64,000 nt of DNA, from NCBI GenBank assembly GCA_963969595.1, contig OZ018409.1, positions 9,314,520-9,378,519 on the forward strand, written 5' to 3'. A program made the translations under genes and the position numbers. Shown one piece after another: positions 56,016 to 64,000 of the stretch. The stretch's first letter is position 1; the number at the start of each line of letters is the position of its first letter. This stretch comes from Neckera pumila. Taxonomy: Eukaryota; Streptophyta; Bryopsida; Hypnales; Neckeraceae. Under the pieces are notes generated by a model. That model had not been told where the DNA came from, did not search any database, and worked only from the letters and a program-made list of their open reading frames with translations.

Positions 56016-56442
56016 TGAACCCTGGAAGAGGCCGTGAGACTTGAGAACGCAGGGAACGCAAGCCGGAAAAAAAAAAAAAAAAAAATTTTTTTTTTGCGAC
56101 AGCGAACTGTGGGCGGAACAGCGCGGAACAGCAGGGAACAGTGCAGCTGAACTGCTTAAAAAAACATTAAATTTTTTTTTTATTAAAATAAATTCAAAAT
56201 TACAAAATTTTCAGATCTGACATGGCACTACACATGCCATGTCAGATTGCAATCATTACAATTTTTATTATTTTATTATTTTTATTGTTTATTATTATTA
56301 TTTTTTATTTTTTATTATTATTTTATTAATATTTTAATATTTTTTATTTTTTAAATATTTTTTAATTGTAAATCACTGTTGAGTTCTCTTGAGTTCCCTG
56401 GAGGGGAAGCTTACACTACAAAGCAGCCCCTTCCAGGGTTCA
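56016..56442. mobile_element. Inverted-repeat element with CCCTGGAAG ends (427 bp)
   Basis: The ends are AACCCTGGAAGAGGCCGTG and, reversed, AACCCTGGAAGGGGCTGC. This core is similar to the piggyBac-type ends at 5234 and 6576, but the flanks read TTGA and TTCA rather than TTAA. Inside are CAGGGAACGCAAG, several GGAACAGC words and long poly-A/poly-T runs, like the 46422 family. It may be a related family with a different or mutated target. Confidence 0.6.
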
Positions 56443-56703
56443 TTTTTTTCCTAATGAGGGCACAAACTGTGGATCATACTCTGCTTGCTTGTAGTCAATT
56501 GGAGAATGCCATAGTGGAAATTCTGGTTGTGATCGTTACGACTTCAAAGATGACACCTGTGGTGTACTTTTTGTTACCCTTTGTCTCTCGAAGTTGTAGG
56601 AAGCCCATTCTGGACTTTGTAGTCACTACACATAAGGTAGAAACACCCAAAAGTATCCCTATATGCTACATAGATTTCCCTTGAAGTGTTCCTAGACTTC
56701 TAT

Positions 56704-57150
56704 TAAGGTAAACCAACCCATTGTGGTCAAAATTTGGAGTTTATCTTCATGCCATCGTTGAGAGTTTACGAATTTCTTCCCACATGACGACAAGTGTGAG
56801 AAATAGTGAGAGCAATTGAAATTATATTTTTCAAACAAAGTATGAATTTGTTACAGATTTTTGAAGTGATATATCCAAAAGAGTCAGTAGACTACCGCAT
56901 AACCAACAAAATTTGTATCCGATATACTCTTCTTAATCACCTAAAGTGGTCACAATAATTTTTAATGTAGAAGGCCATGAAAATTGAGCTCTTGCAATAA
57001 TTTACACTGAGAAAAGCAGGTGTTCCTAATGAGGTCACTAATCACTCCATTGGTGTCAGGTTAGAGATTGATTGTGGCCAAAAAAAACTGTCATGGGGTC
57101 ATTAGGTATCCACTATGGGTCATCTAACCACAATGGATTGGTTTACCTTA
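56704..57150 (+). mobile_element. TA-flanked element with AGGTAAACCAAYCC ends (447 bp)
   Basis: Inverted ends AGGTAAACCAACCCATTGTG and AGGTAAACCAATCCATTGTG are bordered by TA. The outer TTAA in this copy could also be read as a TTAA target, but the second copy at 60808 has only TA in common, so TA is preferred. It is non-coding. Confidence 0.8.
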
Positions 57151-57603
57151 AGTGTTCTTGAAAAGTGTTAGGACAGAGTCCCCTTTTATAACTGCAATTA
57201 GTTCACTACTGATTTTTTCAGATTTCAATTTCAAGTCCTTCATTTTGACAGACACAGTACAATTGTTAGTTTCCAACGATACCCTCATCTGATACTCTTC
57301 ACAAACAACTGGCTATTTGAATACATACACCAAATGCAAATTGATGTTGGAAGAATCAACTCTACCATTGCAATCATTGCAAGTTGACACTTATTCAATG
57401 GTACGTACTAAGACTGGAATTCCATCTCTCAGAACCACTATCTCGCACAAAAATACTACTTCCAATTCATACATGCAGATAATTGGTTTAGTTAAGAACA
57501 ATTTTTGTCACTCACAACAACCTTCCACTTACTGAGATTCACAAGCTAACTTGACTTTGAAACTCATCAATTAGACCTCTCTGATTTTCAACAGATTCAT
57601 CAA
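57151..57603. other. Intergenic stretch, nothing recognised
   Basis: The plus-strand frame at 57317-57535 has no known motif. Confidence 0.4.
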
Positions 57604-58537
57604 TTAACCCCTAAAGGACCAAGGTGATTTTCCTATCAAAAAACATTCAAAATTGTCATTTCTATTACAAAGAGAAAAGAGCTTTAAAAATTGTTTTTTC
57701 TTGTATATCCAACCATAAGATCTTAATACTTGACTAGTATGTGAATATGTGAAAGCAATTTCAGAAACTTTGACCATGTAGATTGCAAGATACATGCATT
57801 TAAAGTGAAGAAAACAAGTTTTTTTGCACCTTGCTAAACTAGATTTTTTGGCTTTGAGTCTTTTTAGTTCAAATTTTTTGCACTATGGACTTTGATTCTC
57901 TACTTATTTATGTTAAGTAGTTGAGTCAAGGATCTCCCAAAAAAATTTAGGATAAAAAGCACTTAAATTTCACTCATTAAAAATTTGATAAATAGAGGTG
58001 GGTTCAAGATTGAAGAAAAAACTAAATTGTTATTAGCTTTTAGATGGAATTGAATCACAATAATCCCAATGGTGAGATTGTTTTAGCAAGAAAATATAAC
58101 CTTGTCTAACAATTTTTTTTGAAAAATTCTAAAAATAGCATTGAAAAACAAATTCTACAAGTTATTTTTTCAAGAAGATGCTTAGATTGCCCAAAAAACT
58201 AAGATTGTTCATAACTTTCTCATTATTAGTCCAAATTGAATGAAACAAAGCTCCACATGTAGACAAAATTAGAATCTTTGAGAAAAAAATTTGAAAAAAA
58301 TTATTTTGACTTTTTGTGATTTTTTTTGAGCTGCCCGCCAAACTCCATTTTCGCTTATTGTGCCATAACTTTACTCCCGGGCACCAATTAAAATAAAAAT
58401 TATATATATACACAAAGCTCTCGCAAAAATATACAACCTCAGAAAAGCCCAAAAAATATTACAAAAAATTGACACAGTAGAAACTTGCCTGGGCCTGAAT
58501 TGTCCCCCGAGGGGACAAATGGTCCTTTAGGGGTTAA
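57604..58537 (-). mobile_element. TTAA-flanked non-autonomous element, subfamily 1 (934 bp)
   Basis: It is bounded by TTAA at 57604-57607 and 58534-58537, with ends TTAACCCCTAAAGGACCAAG and TTAACCCCTAAAGGACCATT. It follows the same landmark order as 32977-33904. The palindrome TGTCCCCCGAGGGGACA near the right end matches the one at 15899. The 96-codon minus-strand frame inside is repeat-derived. Confidence 0.87.
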
Positions 58538-60540
58538 ACTTCTCCGATCAATTGAATCTCTATAGACACACTTCTTGTTAACTCCACATCACAACTTTGC
58601 TACTTCCATTCAATTTGGTCAACAATTATTTATACCACTCACACAAACAAGATTGCTCAACAATAATAAATTGATCATACAATTTGACTACTTGGACAAT
58701 AACAATCAACTCACAATCACTTTTGTAGTGATACTCAACAGCTTGGCAATTAGAATATTGCAACTCAATTTAGCCAATTTAAATTACTTAGTAAAATGCA
58801 GCTTACCACTTTGCAATATTATATTATTTGAATAAAATTTACAACTTGCCAATACTACTAGCATAATGAATAATTTTATATGCTTCTATAAGACTTCCAA
58901 AAGACAAAAACCAACAATTAGGCATTTGAATATATAATTTCAAAAACCATGAAGATAACGCTTCCCTAAAAGAGTGTAAGGCTGATTTGACCTACTTTGC
59001 ATTCCAAACTATTAGTCTCTTCCCATCCTTTCGTTAGCACCAATTAGATTCTAGTGGACTTAATCCTTTAACGCCAATGAGGCCAAAAAAGGCCTACGGT
59101 CAAAAATACAAAAAAGTGTACATACGCACTACCTGTAGATTCTCCGGGTTTGACTATTTTATGAGAACTATTGCCGCTGCTAGAATTGGTTATTTTGTTT
59201 AGGGCAATGCCCAACGATAAGGGTATTGCCCGACGTAAATCACGACTGAAAGAAGAGATAAAATTGGATGAAATGATGAGCCGGATGAAAAATCCATAAT
59301 CCCTGATTACGTGGTTTTGCTTTGTAATCGGGGATTACGACACAGAAGCTTCTTGCCAATTGAACGGGACGGGAACTAGGAGTGGTTTACAGTGGAAGAA
59401 AGTGCTCACTCAGATCCTTCAACTTCACCAAGCACGATCAGTTCATGAATAAAATTGTACTTTATAAATTTTGTGACTTGTGAGATTTGTTTCAAGTTCA
59501 GTTTTTGTTTTTTCTTTCTTTCTCTGGGCTCCGGGATGGTACACACAAGGAATAAGCTATGACCATCGCTTAGAAGCCCAGAATCGCTCAGAAGCCCAGG
59601 ATTCCCCAGAAGCTCAGGGGCTTGCAAAATTTGTGCGCATCCGCAGCAACTTTGTGCAAAGACTCACCGCGGCGATGGAGAAGAGATGCAACGAGAATTT
59701 TCTTAAGAAACAAATAATTGTCGAAAATAGACAGACTGCGCTTGGAATCGTCTCAGACAATATATATATCTCTAATGTGATGCAATCATGGGTGCGCAAG
59801 TCATTACACAAGAATCTAGTGCAATTGTAGCCATCATTGCAAAGCCAAATGGACAAAGAAATTGAAAAATTAGCAATTATAGTTAAAAGAAAAGCATCCA
59901 CTTTCTAAAATGTACAATATTTTTATGTTGATTTCTAGTTTTGCCAAAAGCCAGCCATCAAAGCATTTTAGATGTATTGTGTAAGTATTTTAGATGACCT
60001 TACGTGGTTACTCTGAAATATTTAAATGGATCTTCAAAATTATGCACTAGAAAAAGAATGGGGCCTCAAGAGGGCCACTAGACTCTAGACTAGTAGTTTG
60101 ACTTGGTTGAATAAAAAAATATTAAATTAGAAAAACTCACATGTTAGAATTGATCTTCCTTTGCATCTTCATCAAATAGCTAATACACTACAAGAGACTC
60201 TGCCTCATTTGTAGTGTTGCTATAAAGTTGTTAGAGGCTTGAATGAGAATTCATTATAGATGCCACCTATTTTAGGGTTTTAGGTTTGAATAGCAATACA
60301 TACTATACATAAGAATGTATTCAAATTTTTTCACTTCACTCTTTCACTCCTACATCTAGTAGGAGTTGGAAGGAAATTAAAAGTGAGTTTCAAGTTCTAA
60401 AATGTAGACCACTAATATAATTTTGTCTTAATGGGCTTGCTCCCATTTGACCTACAATGGGTTCATTTATCTTGTATTAGTTGAATGAGCTTTGTATATA
60501 TCCTACTATCAATTCAATCTTGGATAGATTCATGTGAGAC
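58538..60540. other. Intergenic stretch with two small hairpins
   Basis: A lone TTAATCCTTTAACGCCAATG at about 59071 resembles a TTAA-element left end, but no partner is seen. Hairpins: GGGCAATGCCC (59202-59212) with GGGTATTGCCC (59221-59231), and TAATCCCTGATTAC (59297-59310) with GTAATCGGGGATTA (59324-59337). The plus-strand frame at 59480-59830 begins with a hydrophobic segment and an AQ/EAQ-rich part, but I recognise no family. Confidence 0.45.
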
Positions 60541-60807
60541 TTAACCCCTAAAGGTCAGAGACTATGTTTTCACCAAAACCGCTCCAAAACTGCCAATTCA
60601 AAGACAAGTACCAAATTTTGAAAAAAAGCATTTTTGAAAAAATGTAACTGTAGGATCTTATAGTACACTAAGCAGCGATTTCAAAACTGGCTAAATTTTG
60701 CTTGGTTTCTACTTAATTTTTTTTGGCTTCAGTGTAAATTTTAAAAAAATCTTCCAAAAATGAACATTTGGCTAAAAACGTTGAACCCGTTCTGAGATCA
60801 GTGACAC

Positions 60808-61250
60808 TAAGGTAAAAGACCCCATTGCAGTCAAATGGCCCATAATGGACACCTAATGATTCCATTGTGTTTTTTCAGACTACAATCAATGCCTTACATG
60901 GTAGTTATGGAGTAATTAGTGACCTCAATGAGTACTTCCAACTTTTCAGTGAAAAATTCTTTGTAAAAATTGATTTTTAAGGTCTTCCATGTTTGAAAAT
61001 GTTGTGACTGCATTGGGTAGGAAGATGACCATATTGGATTCAAATTTTGTTGGTCATGAGGTAGCCTATAGACTCCTATGGGTTGATCACTTCAAAAATT
61101 GTGAACAAATTCATACGTGGTCCAAAAAATATAATTTCAATTGTCCTCACTGTCTCACACTTATCTTTGTGTGGGAAAAAATTTGAAAAATTTCAGCAAT
61201 GGAATGAGGGCACACTCCTAATTTTGACCGCAATGGGAATTTTTACCTTA
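60808..61250 (-). mobile_element. TA-flanked AGGTAAA element nested in a TTAA element (443 bp)
   Basis: It is a reversed copy of 56704-57150. The ends are AGGTAAAAGACCCCATTGCA and, reversed, AGGTAAAAATTCCCATTGCG, with TA on each side. Nesting shows that it moved after the host TTAA element had inserted. Confidence 0.78.
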
Positions 61251-61669
61251 CTTTAAGATGTTGTGGAAACAAATTCAGAAAATTTTCACCTTGTGGATTA
61301 CAAGATAATAGCGTTTGAATGGACAAAATCTTTTTTTTTCCTGCAAAAATCAAAAGCTGCTCTTCACAAGGTCACATTTGTATGAAAAAATGTAATTGTA
61401 AAATATTAAGTAGAAAGAGGTAGAGAATGATTCAAAACATTAAATTGTTAAGAATTTAGATATGGAATTGAAAAATGCCAATTTAAATGGTTGTAATGTT
61501 GTAATAAATAATCCACATCCAAAGTTTTTATTTTTTTCAAAAATAATGGAATCTAAGTTAAATAAAGGACTTCAAAGTTTATTTTAGAGTAAAGATTTCA
61601 TACTACCCTCAAACTAAGAATCCTCATAACTTTTGATTCATTAATTGATGAAATGATTCAAAGCATTTC

Positions 61670-61670
<1 letters not shown>

Positions 61671-61734
<64 letters not shown>
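61671..61734 (+). repeat. (TA)n microsatellite
   Basis: About 32 TA units inside the subfamily 2 element; the related copies at 31580 and 34176 lack it. Confidence 0.95.
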
Positions 61735-61736
<2 letters not shown>

Positions 61737-62012
61737 CTAAAGAACCAATTCCAAGTTTTTATTTTATAACAAGTGATTTTTAAAGAAGTTTTCTGAGCTG
61801 CCCGGATGTCCGCCGACCAGTGAAAATGACATATCATGCAATAACTTTTTAACAATGTAGTTAAAATTTATGAAAATTGTTGGGCCGTAAAGCTACTCCT
61901 TGGACACATCTTATATGAAAATTCAGAGAAAAAAAATAAAACATCCGTTTGTAGAGAGCTGCCCAAAATTGCTATGTTTTCAAAAAACGGTGTTTGATCC
62001 TTTAGGGGTTAA

Positions 62013-63242
62013 TTGCCAAGGGAGCCATTATTTCCTAATAGGCACACTTGAGTTGTGCATGTATTTACTTATCTTTTTGGATAATTGTAATTGCAATGTA
62101 TATATAACCTTCATAAATTCCATTTTAGTGCAAATGATAGTCTCTCACTGGATGAGGAGAGGTATGCACTTTTCCATAATGTGGAGTTGCATTAGGTTTA
62201 TGGTGCCCTTCTTTTCAGATCCTTGATTGAGCATGGTTGATCAAGAGTCAACCATCAAATCATTGAGGTTAGGTTTGGTGATGTGAAAGTAGAGGTTCAT
62301 TATGAGGTGACATCCTTCACTCCTCATGTAGCTCTCCATATTATTTGATATGATGCCTACGCTCTACTTTATCTACTCCATATCTTATAGGTACCATCAT
62401 CTAATTGTGACCTACTTGCAAAACTGTTTTATCTAGATTTTTGCCTAAAATGTACAACTTCCATATATGAAAGCCTAGGGTCAATTTTATGAACACCTTT
62501 TTTCAACACATTGAAAAATTCATCGTTTATTCACATAGAGTCCAAAATATGCATTCTAAGAGAATCTAGAATCCATTTTCTTCTACCAACAAGATCCGAC
62601 AAAGGCTTTTAGAGTTCAATAATAAGAACCGTGCTTAAACCTTTAAAAAGAAAGTATTTAAGGTGGGAGACTCTATTTTGGTACCATGTGACTATTTGTG
62701 CTACTTTTGGATCACACTAGTAGAAAACATGGTCAAATAGAACAAGCTCGAAGACCTCTACTTGATCTACTAGGTCATATTTTTTATTAGTGATTACTAG
62801 GCATCAGCAGAATCCATTTGAAAGTCAAAATGCACACAAAACATTTGTAGTGGCACAAATATGATGGCTTTCAAATTGTGGCACAAATAGGATCTTCCAC
62901 CTCAAGTGTTGTTTCTTTAGAACTTTCTAAACAAGCATGCCTAAGACTAATAAATGTGTACATTTGGATTCCACCTACGGTACATAGAATAGTGAAATTA
63001 GGTTGCCTTAGTCAGAAAAGTTACTTGACGATTCACTATTTGTCTTTGTGGAGATGGGCGTGGCACTTTCCGAATTGGGCCTTGAACTAGTGCACCAACT
63101 CATACCACACATATGGTTCAATTGGATTGATGAAAATACTGCATAATTGTACGATAACATTAAATCTTTCTATGATGTAAAATGTTGAGAAATTAGTGAA
63201 TGCAACCTAATTTCACTATTCACTGTAACTAGCTACAATGTA
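62013..63242. other. Intergenic stretch, nothing recognised
   Basis: No family signature. The plus-strand frame at 62878-63090 has no known motif. Confidence 0.4.
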
Positions 63243-63293
63243 TCTACCCACCTACCTCTAAAGGCACACTTACATACTGGATAGGTGGGTAGA
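63243..63293. repeat. Short inverted repeat TCTACCCACCTA
   Basis: TCTACCCACCTA (63243-63254) is repeated exactly in reverse at 63282-63293 with a 27-base spacer. Further GGGTGGGTGGGC and CCACCCACCC words occur at 63600-63675, suggesting that these are ends of a larger degenerate element. Confidence 0.6.
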
Positions 63294-63738
63294 AATTACT
63301 CTACAGTCCAAGCAGTTGACTTATCCACCGGCATAAAAGTAATCCTTGTGGTGCCGCTCGGTGAAGCAATGGGCACCAATCTATTGGCAGAACTAGTAGC
63401 CGCCATACAGCTTTACCAATATCGGTAATGCGCTTTGATTGGACAGAGAAGATTTCTACAATATCAAATTTGTGGTAGGCAGCTGCTTTCCAGTATCCAA
63501 CTCGCACTAGGAGGTCAATGAAACTTGCTTTTGATAATTCTGGCTGCTGACTAGTTCGTGTAGGTCACTTGTGCCCGCCCAGGCCCTTCCATGAAAGTGC
63601 AAATTGGGTGGGTGGGCAAAGCTTTCCTCACCATGTCTGGGCAGATGCATTGTTGCACTTTGTCCACCCACCCAGCATGTAAGGAGGCCCTAAGTGTGTG
63701 TAGTGTACATTTCAATTTCGCCAACCAGTGGGGCTAAG

Positions 63739-63968
63739 TTAACCCTTGAACGCCAACAAGGATGTTCTGCGTCCTTTGAATGACAAAGAATCTTTCCCTA
63801 CAGGATAGAAGTGCAACTTTTCATCCTCGGTATTAGGAGTGGGTAGGAAAGATCTACAACAATTCTTTGACTTCCAAGGAATATATTAGGCTTTTTCAAA
63901 GTAGATGATGTCACATGAAATCACAATACATGATTTCCACGGCCACCAGTCCGTCCTTCAAGGGTTAA
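63739..63968. mobile_element. 230-bp TTAA-flanked miniature element
   Basis: It is bounded by TTAA at 63739-63742 and 63965-63968. The ends are TTAACCCTTGAACGCCAACA and, reversed, TTAACCCTTGAAGGACGGAC. It is non-coding and about the size of the 179-bp element at 5234. Confidence 0.82.
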
Positions 63969-64000
63969 GTTTACTGGTTGGCTTTATTGGGCTTCTCGAT

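Larger units (their letters stand above)
60541..62012 (-). mobile_element. TTAA-flanked subfamily 2 element enlarged by nested insertion (1472 bp)
   Basis: It is bounded by TTAA at 60541-60544 and 62009-62012, with ends TTAACCCCTAAAGGTCAGAG and TTAACCCCTAAAGGATCAAA. Landmarks match the reverse of 31580-32510. The middle contains the TA-flanked element 60808-61250 plus about 120 bp of extra sequence on its left side. A (TA)n run lies at 61671-61734. Confidence 0.85.

Noticed and set aside
59480..59830. 116-codon frame with a hydrophobic start, possible small secreted protein
   Set aside because: The hydrophobic start is followed by an AQ-rich duplicated stretch and then unremarkable text. No family resemblance and no supporting gene structure.

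Overview
The window looks like nuclear DNA of a land plant. It is strongly AT-rich, crowded with degenerate repeats, and has two small GC-richer gene islands. The two intact genes have short GT-AG introns and belong to plant families. The repeats are plant-style DNA transposons and their non-autonomous derivatives. A decayed piggyBac-superfamily element and a hAT-like pseudogene of a kind I associate with non-seed plants make a fern, lycophyte or bryophyte my preferred guess, but the sequence does not settle this.

Layout. 1-5.7 kb: AT-rich DNA with a TA-flanked inverted-repeat element, a strong hairpin, a 179-bp TTAA-flanked miniature element and a tandem duplication. 6.0-6.55 kb: two truncated elements. 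6.576-11.550 kb: a near complete 5-kb piggyBac-like element. Its transposase is on the minus strand and keeps the catalytic aspartates and two clean introns, but six in-frame stops kill it. 11.6-20 kb: AT-rich desert with TTAA-flanked elements of about 0.58 and 0.93 kb. 20-26 kb: a gene island carrying a minus-strand BOI-type RING E3 ligase gene (four exons, 423 aa). 26-37 kb: an 876-bp near-palindromic element, tandem repeats, a 639-bp foldback and more TTAA-flanked elements, one nested inside another. 37.8-41.5 kb: a plus-strand hAT-like transposase pseudogene split by unrelated sequence. 42-51 kb: repeats, including a family with ATTAGATGA-type ends. 51.6-55.3 kb: an intact six-exon plus-strand gene for a 347-aa plant protein of unknown function. 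55.3-64 kb: more TTAA- and TA-flanked elements.

The main story is the TTAA system. One decayed autonomous-type piggyBac element sits among at least nine TTAA-bounded non-autonomous elements with ends of the type CCC(C)T(A/G)(A/G)A, in several size classes (179, 230, 578, 653 and about 930 bp). A filled site and its empty paralogue inside the same window support insertion at TTAA. I found no prokaryotic-type system, no CRISPR array, no rRNA gene and no convincing intact tRNA gene.
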